A stretch of 41,315 nt of DNA from an uncultured bacterium. GTDB lineage: Bacteria > Bacillota > Clostridia > Lachnospirales > Lachnospiraceae. Below are positions 8,290 to 16,447 of the stretch, one piece after another. The stretch is from NCBI GenBank assembly GCA_905215775.1, contig CAJMRM010000022.1:1-41315 (forward strand), given 5' to 3'. Both the position numbers and the translations under genes were made by a program. A model generated the notes under the pieces. It was given only the letters and a program-made list of their open reading frames with translations, did no database searches and had not been told where the DNA came from. Each line of letters begins with the position of its first letter. Within the stretch, counting starts at the first letter, position 1.

Positions 8290-9000
8290 ATGGTTGATAA
8301 ACAGAGGATCCTGATCGTGGACGACGACGCCAATATCGCGGAGCTGATCTCGCTGTACCTGATGAAGGAGTGCTATGAAACAAAGATCGTAGGAGACGGA
8401 GAATCGGCGCTCCGGGAATTTCCGTCCTTTAAGCCGAACCTGGTGCTGCTGGATCTGATGCTGCCGGGGATCGACGGCTACCAGGTATGCCGGGAGCTGC
8501 GCACGGTCTCCCAGGTCCCCATCATCATGCTTTCGGCCAAGGGAGAGATCTTCGACAAGGTCCTGGGGCTGGAGCTGGGCGCCGACGACTATATGATAAA
8601 GCCCTTCGACTCCAAGGAGCTGGTGGCTCGGGTAAAGGCCGTCCTGCGCCGCTACCAGGCCGGTTCCTCCGCCGCTTCTTCTGTGCCGAAACAGCAGGGA
8701 GAGTTTGTGGAGTATCCGGATCTCGTCGTAAACCTGACCAATTATTCCGTGCTCTATAAGGGCCGTTCCGTGGACATGCCCCCAAAGGAACTGGAGCTTC
8801 TTTACTTCCTTGCGTCCTCTCCCAACCAGGTCTTCACCAGGGAGCAGCTCCTGGACCATATCTGGGGGTATGAATACATCGGAGATACCCGCACCGTGGA
8901 CGTACATATCAAGCGTCTCCGGGAGAAGATCAAGGACAACGAATACTGGTCCCTCTCCACCGTATGGGGGATCGGCTATAAATTCGAGGTAAAACGATGA
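8290..9000 (+). CDS. OmpR/PhoB-family response regulator
   Basis: A 236-residue two-domain regulator. The N-terminal receiver has the acidic pair at Asp11-Asp12, the phospho-acceptor Asp55 (LVLLDLMLPG) and Lys104 (DDYMIKPFD). The C-terminal winged helix (about 135-235) ends with the family motif GDTRTVDVHIKRLREKI and VWGIGYKF. GGGAGG lies 7 nt before the start. Its stop overlaps the start of the histidine kinase gene as ATGA, so the two are translationally coupled partners. The target genes cannot be read from this window. Confidence 0.95.
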   Translation: MVDKQRILIVDDDANIAELISLYLMKECYETKIVGDGESALREFPSFKPNLVLLDLMLPGIDGYQVCRELRTVSQVPIIMLSAKGEIFDKVLGLELGADDYMIKPFDSKELVARVKAVLRRYQAGSSAASSVPKQQGEFVEYPDLVVNLTNYSVLYKGRSVDMPPKELELLYFLASSPNQVFTREQLLDHIWGYEYIGDTRTVDVHIKRLREKIKDNEYWSLSTVWGIGYKFEVKR

Positions 9001-10403
9001 CACATTCCCTGTATTCCAAGTTTGTCCTGGGCTATCTGCTGTTCGGCCTTCTGGGCTTCGTCCTCATCGCCACCTTCTCCTCCCACATGACCCATGAATA
9101 TCTGGTCCGGGAGCGGTCCGACGCCATGTACGACGAGGCCAATCTCCTGGCCTCCACATACAGCGATATCTACCAGGGAAAAAGCATATCCCTGGCCACG
9201 GCCAATCCCCAGCTGGAGGCTGTGGCCACCTATCTGGGCGCCTCCGCCTGGGTCCTGGATCACAGGGGCGCTGTGGTGGCCGAGACCTCTCCCGCCTCCC
9301 ATTCGGGAACGGCCATCGAGGGCTTCGATCCCACGGTCACAGGAAACCAGTCCTATATCATCGGGAACTTTTTCGGCATGTTCCCTGATGAGACCCTGTC
9401 GGTGCTGGCTCCCATCACCGGAAATTTCAATACATACGGCTATGTGGTCCTCCACATGCCCATGGCCAGGATCCTGGAAAGCCAGAACCAGATCCTGAAT
9501 ATTGTATACATCACTGCGGCCATTATCTTCTTCCTGTCCCTGATCATCCTTTTGGTATTCACCAGAACTGTGTATTTTCCTTTGAAAAAGATCACCGCCG
9601 GAGCCATGGAATACGCCGACGGCAATCTGGACCACACCATAAAAGTAAAGACCAACGATGAGATGGGCTATCTGGCCGACACCTTAAACTATATGTCCAG
9701 CGAGCTGGGGAAGATGGAGGAATACCAGAAATCCTTCATCGCCAATGTGTCCCACGATTTCCGCTCTCCCCTGACCTCCATCAAGGGCTACCTGGAGGCC
9801 ATTTTGGACGGCACCATCCCGCCGGAGCTGGAGGAAAAATATCTGGGGATCGTCATTACGGAAACCAAGCGGTTAAACAAGCTGACCGAGGGAATGCTCA
9901 CCTTAAACTCCTTAGACAGCAAGGGCTTTCTGTCCCGCAGCAATTTCGACATCAACCGGGTCATCAAGGACACGGCGGCCTCCTTTGAGGGCACCTGCAG
10001 CGCCAGGGACATCGTCCTGGACCTGACCTTCACCGACGACGTACTGATGGTCTACGCGGATCTGGGAAAGATCCAGCAGGTCCTTTATAACCTCCTGGAC
10101 AATGCCATCAAGTTCAGCCACAACGGCTCCGTGATCTATATCCAGACTGCGCCCCGGTACGAAAAGGTCTTCGTTTCCGTCAAGGACACCGGCGTGGGGA
10201 TCCCCAAGGATTCCTTAAAAAAGATCTGGGACAGGTTCTACAAATCTGACCTTTCCAGAGGAAAGGACAAAAAGGGAACAGGTCTGGGCCTCTCCATCGT
10301 AAAGGAGATCATCCAGGCCCACGGGGAAAACATCGACGTGATCAGCACCGCCGGCGTGGGCTCGGAATTCATCTTCACCCTGCCGCGGGCTGTGAATTTG
10401 TGA
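8997..10403 (+). CDS. HAMP-domain sensor histidine kinase
   Basis: A 468-residue kinase partner of the preceding regulator. TM1 is at about 9-28 and TM2 at about 167-189; between them lies an extracytoplasmic sensor of about 135 residues, probably a small Cache-like fold, with no Cys or metal motif. A HAMP segment (about 190-240) leads to the dimerisation helix with phospho-acceptor His253 (NVSHDFRSPLTS). The ATPase domain shows the N box (Asn365 and Asn369, NLLDNAIKFS), G1 (VKDTGVGIP), F box (DRFYKSD) and G2 (GTGLGLSIV). The signal sensed is unknown. Confidence 0.95.
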   Translation: MTHSLYSKFVLGYLLFGLLGFVLIATFSSHMTHEYLVRERSDAMYDEANLLASTYSDIYQGKSISLATANPQLEAVATYLGASAWVLDHRGAVVAETSPASHSGTAIEGFDPTVTGNQSYIIGNFFGMFPDETLSVLAPITGNFNTYGYVVLHMPMARILESQNQILNIVYITAAIIFFLSLIILLVFTRTVYFPLKKITAGAMEYADGNLDHTIKVKTNDEMGYLADTLNYMSSELGKMEEYQKSFIANVSHDFRSPLTSIKGYLEAILDGTIPPELEEKYLGIVITETKRLNKLTEGMLTLNSLDSKGFLSRSNFDINRVIKDTAASFEGTCSARDIVLDLTFTDDVLMVYADLGKIQQVLYNLLDNAIKFSHNGSVIYIQTAPRYEKVFVSVKDTGVGIPKDSLKKIWDRFYKSDLSRGKDKKGTGLGLSIVKEIIQAHGENIDVISTAGVGSEFIFTLPRAVNL

Positions 10404-10450
10404 TCGGGGCAGGAAATAACCGCAGCCAGCGGCTCCGGTGCCCCGGGACG

Positions 10451-10503
10451 AAAAAAAGCGCCGCCCGGCCCCTCGCGCATCAGACGCGGGGCTGGACGGC
10501 GCT
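10451..10503 (-). terminator. Strong terminator after aroF
   Basis: On the minus strand a 16-bp GC-rich stem with two imperfections (10488-10503 with 10457-10472) is followed directly by seven T residues (10451-10457). It ends the prs-rpoN-aroF unit. On the plus strand, five T residues at 10510-10514 lie 6 nt past the stem, so it could also partly stop transcripts from the histidine kinase gene. Confidence 0.85.
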
Positions 10504-10512
10504 CTGCCGTTT

Positions 10513-11541
10513 TTAGATCTCTTCTGCAATGTCGTAAAGCAGCCGCTCGGATTCCTCCCAGCCCAGGCACGGGTCGGTGATGGATTTTCCGTAAATGTGC
10601 TCGCCGATCTTCTGGCTTCCCGGCTCCAGATAGCTTTCGATCATCACGCCCTTTACGAATTTATGGATATCCGGGGAATAGCGGCGGCTGTGAAGGACCT
10701 CCTTCACGATCCGCACCTGCTCCTCATAGCGCTTATTGGAGTTGGAGTGGTTGACGTCCACGATACAGGCCGGATTCACCAGCTCCCGCTCTCCGTAAAG
10801 CTGCAAAAGCAGCTCCAGATCCTCGTAGTGGTAGTTGGGAATGCACTGGCCGTGCTTGCTGACCGCTCCCCGGAGGATCGTGTGGGCCAGGGGATTTCCG
10901 TCGGTGGTCACCTCCATGGTGCGGTAGATGAAATCGTGGCCGTGCTGGGCCGCATAAACGGCGTTTAACATAACGCCCAGATCTCCGCCGGTGGGGTTCT
11001 TCATGCCCACAGGCACGTCCACACCGCTGGAGGTGAGCCGGTGCTGCTGGTTTTCCACCGACCGGGCGCCGATGGCGATATAGGACAGCACATCCGATAA
11101 ATAGCTGTAATTTTCCGGGTATAGCATCTCGTCCGCCGTGGAAAAGCCGTAATCCTGGATCGCCCGCATATGGAGCTTCCGGATGGCCACCAGGCCCTCG
11201 TACATATTGGGCTTTTTCTCAGGATTGGGCTGGTGGAGCATTCCCTTATAGCCGCCTCCGGTGGTCCTGGGCTTGTTGGTGTAGACCCGGGGAATAAGGA
11301 TCAGCTTATCGCTCACCCTCTCGCCGACCCGGGCCAGCCGCTCCATATATTCGCATACAGAGTCCTCCCGGTCCGCCGAGCACGGTCCGATGATCACCAG
11401 GAATTTATCGCTTTTCCCGGTGAACACATCTGCGATCTCCTTATCTCTTTTCTCCTTTAACTCCACTGCCTCGTCGGACAGGGGAAATTCTGCCTTGATC
11501 AGCTCCGGCGTTGGGAGCAGACTTTTAAATGTAAATGCCAT
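10513..11541 (-). CDS. aroF: 3-deoxy-7-phosphoheptulonate synthase (DAHP synthase, AroF/G/H type)
   Basis: A 342-residue type I DAHP synthase, which joins phosphoenolpyruvate and erythrose-4-phosphate in the first step of the shikimate pathway. Conserved blocks include the metal cysteine Cys54 in IGPCSADRED, RVYTNKPRTT, AIGARSVENQ, PVGMKNPTGG, VDVNHSNSNKR, GVMIESYLEPGSQ and the final YGKSITDPCLGWE. The N-terminal extension is of the kind that mediates feedback inhibition in the AroG group; the effector amino acid cannot be read by eye. It starts 23 bp after rpoN and ends the operon at a strong terminator. Confidence 0.95.
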   Translation of the reverse strand: MAFTFKSLLPTPELIKAEFPLSDEAVELKEKRDKEIADVFTGKSDKFLVIIGPCSADREDSVCEYMERLARVGERVSDKLILIPRVYTNKPRTTGGGYKGMLHQPNPEKKPNMYEGLVAIRKLHMRAIQDYGFSTADEMLYPENYSYLSDVLSYIAIGARSVENQQHRLTSSGVDVPVGMKNPTGGDLGVMLNAVYAAQHGHDFIYRTMEVTTDGNPLAHTILRGAVSKHGQCIPNYHYEDLELLLQLYGERELVNPACIVDVNHSNSNKRYEEQVRIVKEVLHSRRYSPDIHKFVKGVMIESYLEPGSQKIGEHIYGKSITDPCLGWEESERLLYDIAEEI

Positions 11542-11564
11542 GATGACGCTTGCCTCCCGTTTCT

Positions 11565-12893
11565 TTATTCTTCCCGGCGCGAAAACGCGCCTCCGATCCC
11601 CAGCTCCATCCTGTATTTGGCCACTGTACGCCTGGAAATGGCCATTCCCTCGGCTTCCAGGAGCTTTGCCAGCTGTTCGTCGCTGCAGGGATGTCTCTTG
11701 TCCTCCTGGTCCACCAGGGCCTTTAAACGGGACTTCACCGTATTGCGGCTCACGTCCTCTCCGGTCTTTCCGCCGCCGGAGATCCCGGTGGTAAACAGAT
11801 CCCGGATCAGCAGACAGCCGATGGGAGTCAGGATATATTTATCCCGGATCGCCCGGCTTACGGTGGATTTGTGGATCTCCCGCTCAGCGGCGATCTCCTC
11901 TAAGGTCATGGGCTTTAAGGGCTCCTTTCCCAGGAAATACCCGGCCTGGCGCTTCAGGATCCCCTCTGTGATCCCCTCCAGGGTCTTTCTCCTCTGCTCC
12001 ACGGCGTTCATGATGAACCTGGCCCGTTTCAGCTTTTCCTCGAAATAATTCTTTAATTCCTCGTCCTGGGCCGTTTCCATCATATGTACATAAAACTCGT
12101 TGATGCTGATATTCCCGGCCCATTTGTCATTGAGGCTCACGCTCCACTGGCCGTCCTGGTAGCTCAGGATGATATCCGGGAACACGTACTGGGCCCGGTC
12201 TCCCCCATAGCCGTTTAAGGGCCTGGGGTTCAGGCCGCGGATCACATGGATCAGCTTCCGCACCTCCACGGAGGAAAGCCTCAGCTTTCTGGAAATGGTG
12301 CTGATCTTTCCGTCGGCCACATCCTGCAGATGATTCCGGATAATGGCGCAGAGAGCGGCCTCCTGCTCCGTTCCCAGTACCTGGAGGACCAGACATTCTT
12401 CCAGACTGGAGGCAAAGATCCCCACCGGCTCCAGCGCCTTCAGCCTGGAAACCATGTGCTCCACCTCCGCTGTCTCTGTCTTCAGGGCTGCCGCGATCTC
12501 TGCCGCCGGGATCGTCAGATACCCGTTCTGGTCCAGAGAATGGATACAGAATTTCACGATCCGGTGCTGCTCCTCCGTCAGAGTCGTCCAGGGAAGCTGC
12601 ATCAGGATCATATGCTCCACCGACTGTTCCGAATCCTCCGCCTCATAAAGCTCTCCCCGGGAATCCCCGTCCCTGGAAGGACCGTTATAAAACCGGTCAT
12701 ACTCCCGGTATGCCACCGGAAGCTCGCCCTCCTGGCGGCCGGAGGAATATTCCACCAGAGGATTTTCGATCTCCTCATTCTGCAAAAATTCCTCCAGCTC
12801 CGTCATGGACATGCTGAGAATATTTAAGGACTGCATCTGTACCTGGGATAAAACCTGTTTTGTCTGCAAGGATATATCTGTTTTGATCTCCAA
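11565..12893 (-). CDS. rpoN: RNA polymerase sigma-54 factor
   Basis: A 442-residue sigma-54, close to B. subtilis SigL in length. Region I is glutamine-rich and leucine-rich (LSQVQMQSLNILSMSMTELE), which contacts core polymerase and activators. The core-binding and helix-turn-helix regions follow (MTLEEIAAEREIHKSTVSRAI). The RpoN box, which reads the -24 element, is SRRTVAKYRM at residues 420-429; the family consensus is ARRTVAKYRE, so two positions differ conservatively. It sits between prs and aroF with gaps of 19 and 23 bp. No AAA+ enhancer-binding activator and no clear -24/-12 promoter was seen in this window, so its targets lie elsewhere. Confidence 0.95.
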   Translation of the reverse strand: MEIKTDISLQTKQVLSQVQMQSLNILSMSMTELEEFLQNEEIENPLVEYSSGRQEGELPVAYREYDRFYNGPSRDGDSRGELYEAEDSEQSVEHMILMQLPWTTLTEEQHRIVKFCIHSLDQNGYLTIPAAEIAAALKTETAEVEHMVSRLKALEPVGIFASSLEECLVLQVLGTEQEAALCAIIRNHLQDVADGKISTISRKLRLSSVEVRKLIHVIRGLNPRPLNGYGGDRAQYVFPDIILSYQDGQWSVSLNDKWAGNISINEFYVHMMETAQDEELKNYFEEKLKRARFIMNAVEQRRKTLEGITEGILKRQAGYFLGKEPLKPMTLEEIAAEREIHKSTVSRAIRDKYILTPIGCLLIRDLFTTGISGGGKTGEDVSRNTVKSRLKALVDQEDKRHPCSDEQLAKLLEAEGMAISRRTVAKYRMELGIGGAFSRREE

Positions 12894-12912
12894 TGTAACC
12901 CTCTCTCCTGTC

Positions 12913-14091
12913 TTATCTTTCCCCGGCCCGGTACCGTTCCAGCAGCCGGTTGATCCTCTTTGTGGGATTCAAAAGCTCGCTCAAAGAGGAGTCATGGTTT
13001 AAGTTGTCAATAATGAGAGCGATATATTTGCTCATATCCACATCAATATAGTAGGGCTTCGATAAAAGCTCCGGCGTCTGGTAGATCAGATTGGTGGTCA
13101 GGACCCGGTCAATGACGCCGTTCTCGTAATACTCGTCAAACTTCTTAAGCCCGTTGGTAAAGAGGCCGAAGGTGGTGCAGATAAACACCTTTCTCGCCTT
13201 TCTCCGCTTTAATTCCTTGGCTGTATCCAGCATACTCTCGCCGGAGGAGATCATATCGTCGATGATGATCACGTCCTTTCCCTCCACGCTGGCTCCCAGG
13301 AATTCGTGGGCCACGATGGGGTTCCGGCCGTTGATGATCTTTGTATAATCGCGGCGCTTATAGAACATGCCCAGATCCAGTCCCAGCACATTGGCAAAGA
13401 ACACAGCCCGTCCCATGCCTCCCTCGTCGGGGCTGATGACCATCATGTGGTCACTGTCGATCTGCAGGTCCTTTTCATGCTTCAGCAGGTGCTTGATGAA
13501 CTGGTAAATGGGCTGCACCGTTTCAAAGCCCTTTAAGGGGATCGCGTTCTGCACCCGGGGATCGTGGGCGTCAAAGGTGATGATATTTTCCACGCCCATA
13601 TTGGTCAGCTCCTGGAGCGCCAGGGCACAGTCTAAGGACTCGCGGCCTGTTCTCCGGTGCTGGCGGCTTTCATAAAGGAACGGCATGATCACATTGATCC
13701 TCCGCGCTTTTCCTCCCACGGAAGCGATCACGCGCTTCAGGTCCTGGTAATGATCGTCCGGGGACATATGGTTCTGGATCCCGCTCAGGGAATACGTCAG
13801 GCTGTAATTGCACACATCCACCAGGATATAAACGTCATCGCCGCGGACCGATTCCAGGATCTCTCCCTTGGCCTCGCCGGATCCGAACCTGGGGGTCTTT
13901 GCTCCGATGATATAGGAATCTTTCTGATAGCCCGCGAAAGCGATGGTGGACTTATGCTCGCTCTCCCGCTCTTTTCTCCAGCCGGTCAGCCAGGCATCTA
14001 CCTTTTTCCCCAGGGTCTCACAGCTCTTTAAGGGGATCAGCCCCAGGGGGCCCACCGGGATCGTTTCGATCAGTTTTTCTTCGTAAAGCAT
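12913..14091 (-). CDS. prs: Ribose-phosphate pyrophosphokinase (PRPP synthetase), long clostridial form
   Basis: A 392-residue PRPP synthetase, longer than the usual roughly 315 residues because of an N-terminal extension and internal insertions, as in a group of clostridial homologues. It makes PRPP from ribose-5-phosphate and ATP for nucleotide, His and Trp synthesis. Signatures: the flexible-loop region FYKRRDYTKI, the PRPP-binding loop DVIIIDDMISSGESM, and the ATP-site segment PFLYESRQHRRTGRE. GGAGG precedes the ATG. A good sigma-A promoter lies directly upstream, making it the first gene of prs-rpoN-aroF. Confidence 0.93.
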   Translation of the reverse strand: MLYEEKLIETIPVGPLGLIPLKSCETLGKKVDAWLTGWRKERESEHKSTIAFAGYQKDSYIIGAKTPRFGSGEAKGEILESVRGDDVYILVDVCNYSLTYSLSGIQNHMSPDDHYQDLKRVIASVGGKARRINVIMPFLYESRQHRRTGRESLDCALALQELTNMGVENIITFDAHDPRVQNAIPLKGFETVQPIYQFIKHLLKHEKDLQIDSDHMMVISPDEGGMGRAVFFANVLGLDLGMFYKRRDYTKIINGRNPIVAHEFLGASVEGKDVIIIDDMISSGESMLDTAKELKRRKARKVFICTTFGLFTNGLKKFDEYYENGVIDRVLTTNLIYQTPELLSKPYYIDVDMSKYIALIIDNLNHDSSLSELLNPTKRINRLLERYRAGER

Positions 14092-14124
14092 ATTTTTCCT
14101 CCATTTTTCTGCGCTGAACTACAT

Positions 14125-14152
14125 TTTATAACAAGATCCGGCCTTTCGTCAA
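14125..14152 (-). promoter_or_regulatory. Sigma-A promoter of prs-rpoN-aroF
   Basis: Minus strand: -35 TTGACG (14147-14152), 16-bp spacer, -10 TATAAA (14125-14130), 34 bp before the prs ATG. The -35 overlaps the stop codon of the upstream dnaC-like gene (14149-14151), so any read-through from the dnaD operon would cross it. Confidence 0.6.
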
Positions 14153-15147
14153 CCTTGTTTCCCATAACCGCGCCGTAAGAGCCTGAGATCCTCGCCCAGA
14201 AGCGGAAGGACCTTGTACTGGCTCATGATCCGCGAGGTGACCCGTTCCGTAAACTCATCCTGCATCCGGCTTAATGCCAGATTGGTGGAGATGATGGTTC
14301 CCAGCTTTTTCGTCAGCCGCTCGTTGATGCAGTAAAAGAGCTGGGAGGCCGTAAAGGTGTTGATGAGCTCCGTCCCCAGATCGTCGATGATCAGAAGGTC
14401 GCAGTCCAGGATATAGGCCGCCCGGTCCCTTACCTCCTCCCCGTCCCGGCCGCCGAAGCGGCTTTCTGACAGGATATCGAACATATCTGTGGCCGTCAGA
14501 TACACCACCGAATAGCACTGCCTTAAAAGCTCTCTGGCAATGCAGTTGCTGAGGAAGGTCTTTCCGCAGCCGGTGCTTCCCGTGAACAGGATGCTGCCCT
14601 TTTCCCGGCCGAAATTTTCCACATAAGCCCTGCATTCGCCGATGACCACGGACATATAGTCATACACCGTCATTCCCACCCGCTCATCGATCCGGTTCCG
14701 GTCATAGTATTCCATGGAGAGCGTGTCAAAATTCTCCCGTTCCAGCACTTCCCGGATATTGGACTGGTCATAAAGGACCTGGATCTCCATCTGGCGGAAG
14801 CAGCGGCATTTTTTTCCGTCTGCGAAGCCCGTATCCCGGCAGCAGGGGCAGTGGTACTGCATTTCCATGTAGTCGTCCGGATAGCCTGCCCGCTGCAGGT
14901 ATTTTCTCTTCTGCTCTTTTAAACCAGCGGCCTCTTCCTTCATGGCGGCAGCTCCGGCCTCATCTCCCATGAGCTTTTTCCTGGCGGCCTGAGCCATGGC
15001 GGCGGAGATCTCGTCCGTCAGCGCCTCCACCTGGGGGATCCGCTCATATACCTCCCGGATCCGCTCATCCTGGCGCCGTTTATTTAAGAACTGACGCTGA
15101 TTATACACCCGCATGATGGCGTCAAACTGGGAATTACTCAGTGCCAT
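14149..15147 (-). CDS. dnaC: DnaC/DnaI-like helicase-loader ATPase
   Basis: A 332-residue AAA+ protein of the DnaC/DnaI/IstB group. An N-terminal helical part is followed by a Cys cluster (Cys100, 102, 103, 114 and 116, CPCC and KKCRCF), which matches the zinc-binding region of DnaI. The ATPase has Walker A GSTGCGKT at 190-197, Walker B LLIIDDLGTE, and a sensor segment IISTNLALS. DnaI loads the replicative helicase. Its start overlaps the end of dnaD by 14 bp, and the pairing of a DnaD-domain protein with a loader supports a replication-initiation role rather than a transposon IstB role. Confidence 0.92.
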   Translation of the reverse strand: MALSNSQFDAIMRVYNQRQFLNKRRQDERIREVYERIPQVEALTDEISAAMAQAARKKLMGDEAGAAAMKEEAAGLKEQKRKYLQRAGYPDDYMEMQYHCPCCRDTGFADGKKCRCFRQMEIQVLYDQSNIREVLERENFDTLSMEYYDRNRIDERVGMTVYDYMSVVIGECRAYVENFGREKGSILFTGSTGCGKTFLSNCIARELLRQCYSVVYLTATDMFDILSESRFGGRDGEEVRDRAAYILDCDLLIIDDLGTELINTFTASQLFYCINERLTKKLGTIISTNLALSRMQDEFTERVTSRIMSQYKVLPLLGEDLRLLRRGYGKQG

Positions 15148-16177
15148 CCGTTCTTCCTCCCTTCTGCTGTCTCCTTCTCATGTCCTCCCAGACATAATCC
15201 TCATAATTATAGGCCCGTTCCTCAAAATTCTTAAACCGGTTGGAGCCGGCCGGCCGTTTCCCGGTATCCCGGCCTCTGGCAGCTCCCGGCTCTCTCTGAT
15301 CCTGTTTTTTCGACGCCTGACGCTTCCGGTCCAGCTCCTCCACGTCCCCCAGGGTCTTTACCCCGGCTTCCTTCCAGCCTGTGAGGATCTTATCGGCATA
15401 GGGGAAGCTGGCCGCTCCCGTGGCCTTTATGGTCCTTCCGCAGGCCTCCGTCACCAGCTTACAGTCAAAGCCGAACTCCTTGAACCATCGCTTCATATAT
15501 TCTGTCTCCGCCGTGGCCGGGTTCCTCCCTGTGATCCCGAAGGCCTTCATCACCGCCGATGTGTCCCGGGAATAGCGCATGGTATAATCCCTGGCCTCCT
15601 CCCTGGTGTGAATCCCCATCTGGTACCAGTTTAAGGCCACCTTTTCAATATACCGGATGCTGGAATGACCGCCTCCGGCGCAGTACTCCGCCAGGTATTC
15701 CAGCAGATCCCCGGACATCTTGAGCCCGTCATAAAAAAATGCGAATTTCTCACATTCGATCTGGGTAAAGGTCTTTCCCAGATACTGCTGCACCGCGTAT
15801 AAGAGGGCCGAAAACTCCTCATCCTCCGCAAGGCGCTCCAGCCGGTCGCAGCTGTTTCCCTCCTCCGGGATCTCCGGCTCTCTGGCTGCCGCCGCCTCCT
15901 TCTCCGCGCCCCTGCAGGCCTCCGGGCGCTCCCCGGCTCCCTCCCGTTCCAAAAGGCCGGCTTCCTCCCAGTAAGCCAGGGCCCGCTTCACGTCTGATTC
16001 CGTATGGTCAAGGGCATCCGCAATGGCAGACACAGTGATCTCCTCTCCGTTATGGCGCAGCAGATAAAGGAATACCTTCACGTATTCCCCGTTGGCCGCC
16101 GCCATATAAGTGTCGATAAATGCGTTGGATACCACCGTACCCTGGAATGCCATCCTGTTTTTCAGTCCTAAATCCAT
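15134..16177 (-). CDS. dnaD: DnaD-domain replication initiation protein
   Basis: A 347-residue protein. The N-terminal winged helix (about 10-80, VSNAFIDTYMAAANGEYVKV then ITVSAIADALDHTESDVKR) is the DnaD/DnaB2-type DDBH1 domain. A variable linker follows. The DDBH2 domain (about 125-200) ends with SSIRYIEKVALNWYQMGI, close to the YxxxI signature that binds single-stranded DNA. DnaD and DnaB of Bacillus remodel DNA and recruit the helicase with DnaI. GGAGG sits close to the ATG. The promoter region contains a cluster of DnaA boxes. Confidence 0.9.
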   Translation of the reverse strand: MDLGLKNRMAFQGTVVSNAFIDTYMAAANGEYVKVFLYLLRHNGEEITVSAIADALDHTESDVKRALAYWEEAGLLEREGAGERPEACRGAEKEAAAAREPEIPEEGNSCDRLERLAEDEEFSALLYAVQQYLGKTFTQIECEKFAFFYDGLKMSGDLLEYLAEYCAGGGHSSIRYIEKVALNWYQMGIHTREEARDYTMRYSRDTSAVMKAFGITGRNPATAETEYMKRWFKEFGFDCKLVTEACGRTIKATGAASFPYADKILTGWKEAGVKTLGDVEELDRKRQASKKQDQREPGAARGRDTGKRPAGSNRFKNFEERAYNYEDYVWEDMRRRQQKGGRTDGTE

Positions 16178-16246
16178 GATCCTCCACCCTCATCACTTTC
16201 CTGTTTCCATCATAACACAGCTCCACCCAAAATGAAATAGGCGGAA

Positions 16247-16446
16247 TCATCCACAATCCGGATTGTGGATATTGTGGATAACGTGGATAAACCCTCTGCA
16301 CAATTATGGGGGATTTCCGCGAAAACTGTCGTATCCCTTGTATTTCCTAACTTTTCCACATTTGGGATATCCCGGTTATGTAAATGAAAAAATCCACAGG
16401 GTTTTCTTCAGCTAACTGTTGAAAACTCTGTGGATATTGTGGATAA
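16247..16446. promoter_or_regulatory. Cluster of DnaA boxes between murC and dnaD
   Basis: Consensus box TTATCCACA, reverse TGTGGATAA. Boxes on the plus strand in the TGTGGATAA sense: 16264-16272 (8/9), 16273-16281 (9/9), 16282-16290 (8/9), 16429-16437 (8/9) and 16438-16446 (9/9). Those in the first triplet and the last pair abut exactly, head to tail, every 9 bp. In the opposite sense: 16247-16255 (8/9), 16352-16360 (8/9) and 16390-16398 (7/9). A 19-bp string beginning TGTGGATATTG occurs twice (16264-16282 and 16429-16447). One more 8/9 box lies just inside murC (16501-16509). The last box ends 2 bp from the murC stop. A -10-like TATGAT for dnaD is at 16209-16214. Confidence 0.85.
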
Positions 16447-16447
16447 C

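Noticed and set aside
14149..15147. IstB-type transposon helper ATPase
   Set aside because: The Cys cluster and 14-bp overlap with dnaD point to a DnaI/DnaC helicase loader, and no IS21 transposase is nearby.
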